A stretch of DNA of 64,000 nucleotides from Tribonema minus (GCA_017506865.1 JAFCMP010000017.1:1-64000); one strand, 5' to 3'. Positions 52,401-63,580 are shown, counted from the first letter of the stretch. Notes: generated by a model not told the origin, from the letters alone. Numbers and translations: made by a program.

Positions 52401-55400
52401 CAGCGTATTCGGGGCGAATTTGGCAACCAGGAATGCGTATCGTGCAAACCTTAATCTGTTGACAGGCTGCGCACAGGGTGTACTTAAGGGACATGTGGTG
52501 ATCTACTACTAGATCTATGCAGCAGCGCTCAGGGGGCATGCACAGCTTGCCGTTGTCGACACAAGCATCGACCCTTTGCGGGCAGCCCTAATGACGTGCC
52601 ATTGCCGGAAGATCCCAATGCCTGAGGCATGATGATGCCGGTCCGTGGCAGCTGTCGTGGGCGCCTGTGAGTGGATCGCCACGTGACAGCGCTCCTCAGG
52701 GGAACAGACAGGTTGCCGTCGTTGACAGCTACTTGGTGGCGATTGTGGTTGCGCAAAGCGCACTGCAGCAGGCGCTGTTTGGCTCCGCCTTGTGGTCACG
52801 GGCCTGAAGGTCCAGCATGCACGGCTTGCGCGTATCGTGGCGGGTTAGGATCAGGGTTGGGGTTGGGGTTAGGGTTAGTGTCGAATGTCTCATGGTAGGG
52901 TTAGATGTAGTACCTCTGAGGCTGGCAGCCACGCACCCTTCGATGTTTGCGCAGTCATCTGGGAGTTTGACATTGAAGGTGTATATGTGTCAGGTCATTT
53001 TGAGAAAGAACAACAAGCAAACGCTCCGCGCAGCATTGTCGGGCAGCTTGCCGGCAGCGTACCGCGGGGTGTCACCCCGAATGCTTCTATCACGCAGCGC
53101 ACTGGACGTACTATCGATAGCACCTGCCCCCCCCCCCTTTTGCGCGACACAGTTGACGTTGGCCGCCCCCTGGAGCCCCCGCGTGGGCCTGGGCGTGTCA
53201 GTGCTCGAGCGCAGCAACGGCTCCACCGTGTTCGTCACGGGCGGGTACGCGGGGTGGCCGCGCGGCAGCATACAGTGGGACGGCGAGCGCAGCAGGTGCG
53301 CAGCGCTCAGCATTCGGACCTACATGGCGGCAAAGCGCGCTCGTGATTGCTGATATGGTGTAAGCAGCGTGTTTGGCGCTGGTCGAGTGGCGTTGCTCGC
53401 GATTGCGGACGTGGCGGAGTGCGCGCGGCAGGAGTAGTTGCGCAGCGCTTGGCATCTGGTGTCGTTGCATAGCGCATGCTTGCCGTTGCGAATGCGGCGC
53501 TGTCGGCGTAGTTTGTGCGGCAGGAGGCAGCGCCGTGTGTCTAGTGACTGATGCTCACACAGCAGGCGCGCAGCGCTCAGCGTTTGGTGCTGGTCGTGTA
53601 GCGTGTGCTTGCGGTCGCGGACACGATGTCAGCGGCGCAGCGTGCTGCGGGCGCCGGCGCTGCAAACGCGTGTGCCGCCTAACCCTTTCCCTGGGTCCTG
53701 CTGGGCGGGGTCGTCGCGAGTGCCGCATCGCCGCCGCGTTGCCGTGCGCGCACAGCAGGTGCGCAACGATCGCCTTTTGGTGCTAGTCGCGTAGCGTGCG
53801 CTTGCTGTTGCTTATGTTTTAGTGTTAGCGTTGGCGCACAAGCGTCAGTGCTCGCCCAGCGCTCGTCACACGTGGCCGCAACTTCAAGGACAACATGAGC
53901 TGACCGCTCCTCGTTTCGCCGTTCTCTCAGCAGCGTGCCGAAACGGACTCGTAAGTAGATCGAGACGATGGCACAGTGTGCCAGTTATGGCCGGCGCCCT
54001 CCACTCATAGTGCCTCTCCCTGCCCCCCCTGTAGCTGCTGCCACGCCTGTTGCCTCGCGCAAATGCCAGCTCCCAGTACCGGGCCCTCCGCGTATGCATT
54101 ATTGAGCGCTGATGAGCATCACTGTCGCGCGCGCGCATCGCTTTTTCCAACTTTTGTAAAAGTCAAAGCTCAGTTCTTGTGTCCCCTGTTCCCCGCGCTG
54201 CTGCGCTGCCAGGAACGACATCTGGTCCAGCATTGACGGCCGGTCGTGGACTCTGGTGGCGTCGAGCGCGCCGTGGCCACCGCGCGCGTGGCACACGCTG
54301 GTCACCTGGAGGTGAATGTGATCCGATGATCTTCGTAGAGTTGAAAAATTAAAAAGAAGGTGTTCTTGAAGCGCAGTGTATTTACCTCAATGAGAATGCT
54401 GAATAAGCTGTGGACATACGTGACGTCGAGCGCGCCGTGGCCGCCGCGCGCGTGGCACACGCTGGTCACCTGGAGGCGAATGTGATCCGATGATCGTCGC
54501 AGAGTTGACACAGTTCAAGAAAGCGTTATTACAGTGCAGTGCATCTGCTTCAGTACATAAAATAGTGTGAGAGGCGTGGACGCTCGTGAGGTGGCCGCCG
54601 CGCGCGTGGCACCGCGCGGTGCTTGGAGGTGACTTTGATTCGATGATCTTCGCAGAGTTGAAACAGTTCAAGAAAGCGTTCTTGAAGCGCAGTGCATCTA
54701 CTTCGATAAGACTGCTGAACAAGCCGTGAACGTAGGTGAAGTCAAGCGCGCCGTGGCCGCCGCACGCTGGTCACCTGGAGGTCATTCCGAGTCGTCAATC
54801 TTTGCCGTAACTGAAAACGTTCAAGAAAGCATATTTGAAAGCATTCTTGAATCACAGTTCATCTACTTCAATGGAATGCTCTTGGAGTTCTTGAAAGACG
54901 CAGCACGGTCGCATGCTGGTCACCGGGAGGTGCGCTTGAAGGACTTGCGCTAAAGCACTTTGGTGCGCAATCTCTCGCTGCAAGGTCGCCATCGACAAGT
55001 ATGAGTGCCACTTCATACTCCCATTCACGTGTTACAGCGCTGGCGCAAGCGCATGACGTGGATGCGCGCGGAGCCGGTCAAACGCGCATCGCTGAGGCCC
55101 GCACAACCCTAATCCTAAGCCTTACCCTAACCCTATTCATAACCCTAACGCTAAAAAGCGTCAGCCCAACAGAGCGGGTACGCCGCCTTGCACTACATCC
55201 TGGGGGGGGGGGGGGGGTGACCATAAACGCTAGACAGCAGAGGGCGCTTTTTCTCGAGCTGAGCGCTGCGTGCCGCGCTTCTGACTGCTGAGCAATGACT
55301 GATGCTTTAGGTTTAGGGTTAGGATCAGGGCTAACCCTAACACTAACCAACTCAGCCTCTGGTGCAGAGCGCGCGCGATGCCGGGCGGCAGGGGCAGCGC

Positions 55401-58400
55401 TGCTACTCCCCTGCGCATACGAGGGGGGGGGTGCGTGTATGTCCCAGATCGTGATATTGTTTTCGTCGCCTGTCTTCTGCCTTCCAGAAGGCGGTTATCA
55501 GTCGTAGGTCTATGTACCTCACCACATGCCTACGCACGTTCCGCGCCCTCTGGTCCTCTGCAAGCCGCGACGGCACAGCGGATGTGGTCGTGTCCGCTGC
55601 CAACACCACCATTACGGGGACAAAGGTGCGCTGACAGGAAGGTTTCGTGGTAGCGTCGCATGTCTCAAGTCAAGAGTCAGAGTCACTGTTTCACATGAGT
55701 AACTGCCAAGGCACAGGGTCATGGCCAGCGTCCGCGCGCTCCCGTCAGGCACAGCGGTGGTGCCACCTGCTTGGCGTGCCTGCTGAGGTAGAACCTGCTG
55801 AGGTAGAGTTTGTGCTCACCACATCGATGGATAGTTCTTGCGTGATCAGTGGTGCGTCAAATTCAAGTACTGTGGCATCACCGTTAAGTGAATATATGCA
55901 ATGAAGTGAAGACAAGTACTTTGCCTTTGCTGTGTGCAGGCCACGTCAGTTCTTCTTACCTGTTGTGGAAAAAGTCCCATTGGAACATCAGCGGCAGACC
56001 AGCAAAGGCCATTGCTTACCTTCCCCACGTGTGCTGCTGCCTATGGCAAAGGGTACACTCAAAGCTAGGGTTGATATTAGGCCTAGGGTTAGGGCCACAT
56101 GCCAGCACCAACCGCGTGTGCAAATTGACATCGCCCGATGCGGTGCCTGACACTGATGCAGTGCTTGGCAGCAGCAGCCTTCACCAGTCAAGGGTGCAGT
56201 TGCGCCGTCAGCGGTGCGCCTACAAATGGCACTGCACCTGTGCTGAGCACTGTTCATGCGTGCCGTAACTGCATGTGCGAATGACGCGCCGACATTGGAC
56301 TTTGATCGCGCATCTCTTCCACGGTATGGCTGTGTGCTGGCGCGAAGCGAGCTTTTGCTGACTCTGCGTTGCTGTGCCAGCGACCACTCACATTCCTCCC
56401 TGTAGTTGTTTCTGAGCACAGCTGATGTGTGCCACACCGCTAACCCTAGCGCTAGCCCTAAACAGTGACACTGCGCCTGCACCATTGCTTTGATGTACGT
56501 CCGCTGCCATAAGGCTCAGCTGCTGCCACCTATAATACCATTTCCCGGCGCTCGGCCCGGACCATATGCCTCCTTCTGCTTCTGGGGGTTTGTCTCCTTC
56601 ATTCCCCTTATCGACGTATGGTTTAAACAGTGCCTGGCGCTCGTGTCCAACTGCCTTCTGGGGGATTTCTTTCCTTTGTTCCCCTTGTATTCCCCATGCA
56701 GTCACGCATGTGGCTGACCGGCGGGGGGTACATTGGCACCAAGGGGAACAATGTCGTCTACAAGATGATATGTGAGTGGCGGTAGGTGTTTTTGTGTACG
56801 TTGTGCCTACCACAAAGAGGTTAAAAATCAACCAACTGCTTTGAGCTCATCAGAAGGTTGCCGTATCTGTCACCTTCAGTCAGTGGTTTATCTTGAGAGA
56901 CCTTTTTCTCGTTCCTTCCGCTGCTTCTACTTGAAGGTTATGCTCAGTCATAGCACAAAGTGACGAGTTTTGGTTTGGGCGGACCATTGCGCAGCAAAAC
57001 AAGGGCATACCGCATAGGCATGCATGTAGGCATCATTCTGGGTGCCTTAGGGCTAGGATTAGGCTGGTCACCGGTAACCCACGTTGCACTGCATGCTAAC
57101 CCTAGCCCTACTTGCAAATGCTGGCTTCTTCTTAGGACTGACTGCGCAGATATGCTGGCCGGTGCGTTGAAGCCACACATGACTCTCGAGCAGATGTTCC
57201 GCGCGCCAACCGAACAACTGCAGATGAAATGCTTCACCAATGCGTACAGCAAAGCTATCGTCAAATCAAGTAGAAGTGCCTGCAATGGTATTGCACGCTG
57301 TTGTGGTGCAGATTGCGGTCAATTTTTACTTGCCTGAATGCCGCTGAGACTTTATGAAGTGCTGTCTACATCAAGTCCACCATGGGACTGCGGGCTGACT
57401 TGTTGAGCCGATGAGGGTTGAGGGTTGCAGTTAGGGTCAGGGTCAGGGTCAGGACAGGAGGGGAACCTAACCCAAAGTGAATGAGTTTGCTTGAATGTGG
57501 TGACATGACACCCCAAACAGGGTCGGCTGCCCTGCAGAGTGCACAAGCTTCAGAGCTCGGTGGTGAAGCAGGGTCACCACAGTAAACACTGATATCATAG
57601 TGATATGATTTGATAATCAAGGATCAAGCAACAGATATACTTCACAGAAGACTGCACATGCACCAGCATGGACATTGTCGAGTTCCTAATTCCGGCCAAA
57701 CCCCGACCCCAGCCATAGCTGCGCGTGTGTTTGTGCTTGACTGACCTTTGCAGCGACGCGGTCGTTTTAGGGTTAGAGTTAGGGTTAGTTACCCTAACCC
57801 TAACCCTAACCCTATCTCTCACGCCCTTGCTCTCCTCAGCTGAACGCAAACTTCCTGTAAAAAAGGGTTTGCCTTTTTTAGAATCATTTTTGCCTTTTTT
57901 TCAGGTATAAATAACAAAAAAGGATCCGGGAACTTATTGTCTGGTTTTCAGGCATTGAAAAAAAAAACCGGGTATGTAAGTAACTTTTTTTCCTGTGTTC
58001 GCATGCTCTGGTCACAGCGCTCACCGACATGTGGTGGTCTTCCAACGGGTACAACTGGTACAAGGTGAGGCTTGGCGGTCACTGACCATTTCAAAGTATA
58101 GATGGCGCATGTGGTACACGTTTGACACAGCACATGTGTGCACGAGTTGCGTAGTTCGCTTGTTCTCATAGGGTTTCCGTCCCTCGAGCGGAAGTCCATC
58201 AAGTACAAGGTGAGCACTGCTGTGGCATATAGAACCCAAAATTAAATGCGCGAGTCTGAATCCGAGTCTGAATTGACCCGCAGCCATTCGCGCCCGCTGC
58301 GCGGCCGATCATATGCCATGCACACGAGCGTTATCATCAGTATCAATGCTCACAAAACTTCACATGTGACGCTCACACGCAAGCTGCTGTCGGCAGCGCT

Positions 58401-61400
58401 CCACGCCGGTTGCGCATCGGCCATGCCATATGTGAAGCTTGGCGGTCCTCGTGAGCTGTGCGATTTCACACCAGCCCCCGTTTGCAACTTCAAGCATTCT
58501 ACTTACCACCAACTTCAGCATTCTACTTACCACGCGCCTCAAAGTGTCCCACAGCACGCGTAGTGCGCATGTTCCATAGCACGCCTGCACCAAATCGAGT
58601 ACGTGATCGTGATGACAGCGTGCAGTGTGCGCCATCCCTCAGCCCTGCCGCATCTCACCCTAACACTAACCCTAACCGGCGCAGGTGAACTATGAAGAGG
58701 GCAGCGGCGACAACGCCTACAGCAGCATGGAGTGGACCCTGACGGAGGTGCGCCTAACCCTAGACCTAGTTCTAACCTGAACCTGATGTAAGGTGTGCCC
58801 AACCCTGAACCTAATCCTATTCCTAGCCCTACCAGCCCTAACCCTAGCCCTACCCGAGCACGTGTGAGGATGGCACAGTGAGCAGCTGGCGCAGCCTCAA
58901 CCCTAACTCCACAAGCAAAACATAACCCTAGTCAGTGGTCGGCGCTGCAGCGGTGGCGCCAGAAGGGGAGGATTAGGGTTAGTATTAGGGTTTAGGGTTA
59001 GGGTTAGGGTTACGGTTAGGGTTAGCGGGTGTCCCTGGCCAGCCGCTTCGTGCGTTCATACAGGTGTACCTGTGTCGGCAAGTGTTAGGGTTAGGGTTGG
59101 CCCCAATCCTCACCTTCATCTTCTCAACAACCCTTTTGGGGGCAGCACTGGGTTGGTCCTGACCCAAATCTTACTGCAACCTTCCATCAGAATTGCAAGT
59201 CTGACATCAGCTCTACCCGTGCCAGGCATCTTATCGAGGGTAAGGCGTGAATCCAATCCCAACGCTGGAGGTCAAACGCAACCCTGGAGGATAGGGTCGG
59301 ATTGGATCCTCTAACCCTAAATCTAACCCTCGAACCGAAGACAGCAGACCAGTGCCCCCCCGCCCCCTTTGATTTGGCTGCCTTAGGCGTCTGTGCATGA
59401 AGCGTGAGCAACATTCCTTGAACGCGCGGGCAAAGTTTACGGAAAAACTATCCGAAATATATGCAGCTGATCGTCGCGTACGATACTTGTCCCGGCACAA
59501 TTACATGAGCGCCGACAAAGGCTGACTGGCGACGCCCTTGACGTGTGTGTTGAGCGCTGCCTTCCGCTCCACAACTTCAAGATCACCAAATTACTTCAAC
59601 AATGACCTGCCCGCCCGACCGCGGCCGCTGGCGCATGATGATGCAGTGCGCGCTCTTGAACTTGCACTCTCGCACGGCGCAGGTGCTGTAACGCTGCAGC
59701 TCCTTCACTTCACCATCACCAATTTACTTCAACAATGACCTCACCGCCCGACCGTGACCGCCGCCGCATATCAATGCAGTGCACTCTCTTGAACTTGCAC
59801 TCTCGCACGGCGCAGGTGCTGCATGCTCTGCAATTGATTATCGCGCTACGCTCAAAGCTCATTCGACCTGACTGCTCAGCCACCCGCAGCGCATGCGGAT
59901 GCACGCGTGCTTTTGAACTGAGCGCAGGCGCTGTCATGCTGCAACTGCTGATGACGCGCCACTCAAAGCTCAGTCGACCTGCCTGCAGCTCAGTCACACG
60001 CAGCGCTTGCAGATGTGCGCGTGCTCTTGAATGCGTGCTCTTGAACTGGCTCACTTGCGGCGCAGCGAATCCCGCAACAGTCAGAGGTGTCACTCAACTT
60101 CAACTTGAACTTTGCTGTTGCGGGCAGGCGGAGGGCAAGAGCGTCCACCTGGGGCGATGGGGCCACCAGATGGTGGCGTGGAACGACACAGTCGTGGTGA
60201 GCGCAGTGGGCCGCGCGCGTATGCTGCTCTTTCTTTATTTCGTGCGAGGCACCTTAGCCTGTCCGCTTCAGCAGGCGTTGAGGCGCTGACACCAGGCTGA
60301 TACTTGAAATACGTAAGATTGAAAAAAACACTGTTTGACTCGTGGCCAACTGCCAGCGGCGACCACGGTTATTGGTGGAAGGCTTTTGCGGCTAACCACA
60401 CCTTGTCACCTAGACTAGAGCTCTACGATCTTCTGATTCGGTTCCATCAAAACGAGCCCGCGGCAGCGGTTGTCATGCATCGCGCATCAACTCATACGTA
60501 GTACCGCCAGGCCGCAGTTTGAGTCTCGTGCTTGGCCTGATCGCTGCTTTCAGAAGCAAGTTGCGGCAGCGCCGAATGGATGGTGCGCGCACATGTGCAA
60601 CGAGCGTCACACTGAACTTTCATTGACGGCGCCGCTACACCGCACTCGAGCGCTTTGCGCGCGCGCGCCGAATGCAAATGACGCAGCTTGCATCTCATAC
60701 CGCAGCAGCCATGACACCAAGACAACAAAGTTATGGTGGCACTGTTTGACTCGCGGCCAATTCCTGCAGCAGCGGCGACCACGGTAATTGGTGGGAGGCA
60801 TTTGCAGCTGACCACACCTTGTCAACTAGAGCCCTACGATCTTGTGATTCGTTTTCATTATGCACTTACAATGAGGTTACGCGCTTCTCCTCATGTACAG
60901 GCTGCGGACGGAACCACGACACAAGTCCCCGCGCTGTACCTGATAGCGGGGGACACGTCAGGGGAAGGGGCGCTCGCCAACGACGTCTTTGTCAGGTACT
61001 CGTACGCCGGGCTGTATGCTCCTCGAGTATAGGGTACTGCGCGTTGTTTGCGCGGTATTTGATGTGGCATGCGCGAGGTATCAGAGACATTTACGAGGCC
61101 AGTGTCAACGATGTCCACGACACGTCGAAGTGCATGTCAATACTGCTCGCCCGGGGCGAGAAAACCCTGGGCGATCGCTATGCCGCTTGCTACAGGTGTC
61201 CATATCTCGCCGCAGGGATGACACTATGCATGGTCCAGCACACTTCATGACATTGCCGCGCGGCATCTCCCCCATTTGGACAGCCTCGTCCACCCAGGCC
61301 ACGGAAAGTGGTGCTGCGCCTTCGTGTTTTGTGCAATATAGCGTGTGCTCAAAGTCAGAGGTGACTGGGGCAGTCCCAGTTACACACTGCATGCGCTGTT

Positions 61401-62332
61401 GAGGTCTGAGCTGCCCCCCCAGCTGAGCCTGCTGGCGTGCTTTCTGTGTGCCCAGTTTTTGTTGACGCATCTGTATGCGACTCGATGCCTGTAGGCACAA
61501 CACTTCAGACCTGCACCCTTTGCCGTTTTTCAAGTCAAGCCCCTGGCGGCGGCGCTACCATCTTGTCACACACGACCTTCTTGCTGACCCACTTTGAGTG
61601 GCTCCCATATTGCGTGCGTCTGCAGCTGCTTGTCCGGCAACCACCTGCTACTTCAACGCGGCCACGCTGACATCATGTATTCATATGTATTCTGCTCTAT
61701 GCGGGTCTGTCGCGTGCGCAGCAACTACACGCTGCTGTGCAGCATGGGCGGCATCGTCTGCGGCAATGCCGGCGTCTGCAACGGGTTCAGCGGCTGCAGG
61801 CAAGTGCACAGTTTTTGTGGCTGGTCCTGCCTGGCACACCTGCATTTAATTTTCACAACTGAGTGGCATTTTCATAGCGATCACATTGCACATGCTCCTC
61901 GTGGCAGTCGCATCGTAGAAGTGGTTTTGCAGATGGCTTGAGATGACGCTGCGCTCTCACCGTGTCACAAACGGTGCGCGGCAGTGGGGATCTGCAACTA
62001 ACTCCTGACACCAACGAAACGCGCAGCGCGCTCATGCGCATCTTCCGCACCCGTGAATCGCACCCACGCGCCACCCCGCGCACACTACCCTATCGTCGCA
62101 GCACTCCACTGTGTATCACACTGCTTAACTGGCGCCCCTTCCCCACACGCACAATCCTGATCCCGACAGTTGCACAGGGAGCGTGCGCGGCAACTTCTGC
62201 GAAGTCGTCGCCGACACCGAATCGAGCGCATTCGCGTTGAGTGGCGCGTGGTCAGTGCTCCGCGCCGGCGCCGCCATTGCGTCCGCGGCCGCGCTCTCGG
62301 CGCTGCTGCCTCTGTTGCTCAATGGCAGATGA
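46442..62332 (+). CDS. Secreted Kelch-repeat protein with EGF-like module and GPI-type tail
   Basis: Exons 46442-46737, 47224-47281, 48316-48389, 49237-49267, 50430-50564, 52094-52198, 53153-53295, 54213-54311, 55565-55625, 56702-56771, 58018-58064, 58685-58747, 60128-60196, 60901-60995, 61722-61799, 62170-62332. All phases agree and sum to 528 aa. A signal peptide (LLLLQALILHSTPAYA) is followed by repeated Kelch blades: WLTGGR, RFGHTLD, IQLGGYTPNPNNDQW, PRAWHATTKL, LLVLGGTPLVNDVW, VFVTGGYAG, MWLTGGGYIG, RWGHQMVAW and YLIAGDTS.. NDVF. Next comes an EGF-like cysteine cluster (CGNAGVCNGFSGCSCTGS...FC). A hydrophobic Ala/Leu end (SAAALSALLPLLLNGR) suggests GPI anchoring or a tail anchor. It is probably a beta-propeller on the cell surface. 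The ligand is unknown. Exon 4 is only 31 nt. The donor after 61799 is GC. Introns make up 90% of the gene and are full of exon-edge copies. The fourth and ninth exons are the least secure. Confidence 0.87.
48465..48825 (+). repeat. Three tandem copies of Kelch exon 3
   Basis: Whole-exon copies at 48465-48539, 48625-48669 and about 48746-48825 follow the real exon 48316-48389, with about 120-150 bp periods. Copies two and three (48465, 48625) keep AG and GTAAGT and are 75 and 45 nt with phase 2 on both sides. Either could be included without shifting the downstream frame. Copy two encodes KYDALDPGSLAPWWARFRH. The shorter one reads out of the original frame. The last has lost its donor. Confidence 0.9.
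48917..48985 (+). repeat. Interspersed repeat K-A, partial copy
   Basis: Contains the words GACCACACCTTGTCACC and AGAGCTCTACG.TCTT.TGATTCG shared with 60390-60445 and 60808-60860. It lies in the Kelch gene intron after exon 3. Confidence 0.8.
49640..49765 (-). repeat. Interspersed repeat K-A, inverted copy
   Basis: On the minus strand this reads ATGGTGGCACTATTTGACTCG, CCAATTG, CAGCAGCGGCGACCACA and CCACACCTTGTCA. The same blocks occur in the same order at 60728-60830 on the plus strand. The opposite orientation shows a dispersed element, not simple tandem duplication. Confidence 0.8.
50205..50262 (+). repeat. Copy of Kelch exon-5 5' edge
   Basis: Repeats the exon-5 start (GTGCTGATACAGCTGGGCG) and about 30 bp of upstream intron, some 215 bp before the real boundary at 50430. 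The acceptor AG has become AAG at the same place. Confidence 0.88.
50693..51460 (+). repeat. Six-copy array of Kelch exon-5 3' edge
   Basis: Copies of the exon-5 end (SPRAWHATTKL then a GTACG-like donor) stand at about 50697, 50880, 51030, 51128, 51232 and 51390. Each shares GCGCGTGGCACGCCACCAC and following intron (TTCAGTGCACTGT, GATCCAAACATG). Donors vary: TATACGT, TGTACGT, ACGTACGT. Period is about 100-180 bp. Confidence 0.93.
51640..52080 (+). repeat. Four-copy array of Kelch exon-6 acceptor with CCCTAA words
   Basis: Units at about 51645, 51748, 51866 and 51968 each carry ACGCGCAGGGCAAGCTGC or a close relative. The real acceptor is at 52086-52100 (ACGCGCAG then GAAAAGCTGC). Between them run CCCTAACCCT/CCTGACCCT words. 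Each unit looks like a full intron 3' end. Period about 105-115 bp. Confidence 0.9.
52200..52740 (+). repeat. Copies of Kelch exon-6 3' edge and following intron
   Basis: The exon end (LWQLTWTP then GTGAGT) recurs at about 52329-52355 and 52645-52675 with donors kept. The following block (CAGCAGCGCTCAGG, GTTGTCGACACAAG, GACGTGCCATTGCCG) occurs three times, from about 52210, 52517 and 52688. Confidence 0.9.
53405..53790 (+). repeat. Copies of Kelch exon-7 3' edge
   Basis: AGCAGGTGCGCAGCGCTCAGC at the real exon-7 end (53292) is echoed near 53426, 53560 and 53755. Each echo is followed by TTGGTGCT.GTCG..TAGCGTG and GCTTGC.GTTGC. Donors decay from GTGCGC to TTGCGC and GCGCGC. Confidence 0.82.
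54417..54935 (+). repeat. Four copies of Kelch exon-8 3' edge
   Basis: The exon-8 end (PWPPRAWHTLVTW then donor) and about 80 bp of intron recur at about 54420, 54575, 54725 and 54905. Shared words are GCGCGCGTGGCAC, GCTGGTCACCTGGAGG, GATGATC.TCGCAGAGTTGA and TTCAAGAAAGCGTT. Copies shorten with distance from the real exon. Confidence 0.93.
57763..57815. repeat. Inverted telomere-type repeats
   Basis: TTAGGGTTAG... runs straight into TTACCCTAACCCTAACCC, making a head-to-head telomere-word palindrome of about 50 bp inside a Kelch intron. Such a structure resembles an old end-to-end joint or a repair insertion. Confidence 0.85.
58160..58215 (+). repeat. Copy of Kelch exon-11 3' edge
   Basis: ATCAAGTACAAGGTGAGC near 58197-58214 echoes the exon-11 end CTGGTACAAGGTGAGG at 58064. 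The match is short. Confidence 0.55.
58971..59095. repeat. Telomere-type TTAGGG cluster in Kelch intron
   Basis: About eight TTAGGG or one-off units lie between 58971 and 59035, with two more near 59087. CCCTAA words crowd 58740-58870 just upstream. Both orientations occur within 400 bp. Confidence 0.9.
59640..60060 (+). repeat. Four copies of Kelch exon-13 acceptor region
   Basis: CTCTTGAACTTGCACTCTCG followed by GGCGCAGGTGCTG occurs at about 59650 and 59790. Weaker copies are at about 59908 (GAGCGCAGGCGCTG) and 60025-60066 (GCGGCGCAGCG). The real acceptor is GGGCAG at 60127. Units are about 115-140 bp. Confidence 0.78.
60325..60450 (+). repeat. Interspersed repeat K-A
   Basis: CTGTTTGACTCGTGGCCAA, GCGGCGACCACGG, ATTGGTGG and CCACACCTTGTCACCTAG occur in the same order as at 60728-60865. 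It lies in the Kelch intron after exon 13. Confidence 0.87.
60728..60865 (+). repeat. Interspersed repeat K-A, longest copy
   Basis: About 138 bp from ATGGTGGCACTGTTTGACTC to TTGTGATTCGTTTTCATTATG. It is the most complete of four copies and ends about 35 bp before Kelch exon 14. There is no coding frame, no tRNA-like head and no visible terminal inverted repeat. Class unknown. Confidence 0.87.
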
Positions 62333-63346
62333 CACATCGACACTGCCCACGAGGGCATGTTAATTGCGTACATGGGGCAGGTATGGGCGCTGCTGAGCAA
62401 TGGTGGTGGCGCCACACGCGCGCAGTAGCGGGCGCCGCAGCGTACAAAGCAAATTGGAGAGCGCGCTCGCCGAGCGCCTTTCTTTATGGAAGCTGAGCCC
62501 CACAGTCATCTCGGGGTGCTGGTGGCGCATGCTGCCATGCAACCTTTTTGCCAATGCGCGTGGCCGCAAGCCGAGGCGGCAATCATAGACAGCACCACTG
62601 CGCAGCGTTGCGTGTCAAACGCACAATGGAGGGGTGTTCGTGGTACGCAGCACTGATGTGCTGGCAATGTGAGTTGCGTGATTTCTGCCGGCCTGAGAGG
62701 CGAAGGTTCAATGCGTCATCTACCATGGCGTAACGGGGGCATTGCAGTACTTGTTTGAAGGTCAGCGACGTGGCTGGAATGAACATGCTCATCATGCTTG
62801 CATGGTCTCTGCTACGCATGCTTTCTATGGCGTGTTTGCATACATCGGTGTCCGCCATGCCGTGCGTTGAGTGTAAGACCTGCTTCTTGAGGCGTCTCTG
62901 TGCTATTGGTCATGAGTGCAGCGTGCTTGTGTCTGCCTCTCGTTGCCTCTTGATGATGGAGGTGACAGCGATGTGAATGTCCCATGTATCCAACTAAAGA
63001 TCAATGCTGGAGTAGGTGATGTGGGCTTCGTGACCTCAGGGCAGGTTACCCTCAACACAGCCTAGGAGCCAAGAAACTGTACTTCATTTTGTACTAGTGA
63101 ATTTCATTGTAGTAAAATGTATACGGATGTGGCACAGCAGCAAGCAGTCCAAAATTTTAATCAGGGTGAGCCTAATCCAGAGCATCTCAAGTACTCTAGA
63201 CACACATCTCGGCAGCCAGAGCACGAGCACACGACGCGGCAGCACTGCAGGGCACCACGCGCATCAGCAGCCTGAGTGAAGCATTCAGTCAGAAGCATTA
63301 ACGCTGCAACGTCATCATGTGTATTGACGCGCCGGAACTGCTACTG
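62333..63346. other. Spacer at the convergent right side, no gene seen
   Basis: Lies between the Kelch stop and the end of the minus-strand gene at 63347. Short frames only. It should contain both 3' UTRs. Confidence 0.5.
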
Positions 63347-63580
63347 CTATAGCGCGCACGCCTCCAGCGCGCCGAGCGCTGCTGCGATCAGCTCCGACCA
63401 CAAGCCCGCCACGCCAGCGTCCCACTGCGGGTGCGAAGGCGACAGCTGCGGCGGCAGCGGCAGCAGCGAATCGTCGTCCGCCGCAGCTGCCAGGAGGCAC
63501 CGGCGCAGCAGCAGCAGCGACGCGTCCAGCCCGCGCAGCCCTGGATGCACGCCCAGTGCTGCGGTGACGAGTGCGCCCGC
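63347..63580 (-). CDS. Last exon of an unrecognised gene entering from the right
   Basis: A GC-rich open stretch of 77 codons plus stop is preceded on the minus strand by a C-rich tract and a CAG acceptor at 63581-63582. The peptide is Leu/Ala-rich with LRGLDASLLLLRRCLLAAAADDD and ends LWSELIAAALGALEACAL, suggesting amphipathic helices like those in HEAT or other alpha-solenoid proteins. No upstream exon was found in the last 420 bp. Function unknown. Confidence 0.45.
   Translation of the reverse strand, partial: AGALVTAALGVHPGLRGLDASLLLLRRCLLAAAADDDSLLPLPPQLSPSHPQWDAGVAGLWSELIAAALGALEACAL

Noticed and set aside
57763-59095. Chromosome end because of telomere repeats
   Set aside because: The repeats are short, mixed in orientation and lie inside introns of a gene that continues on both sides.
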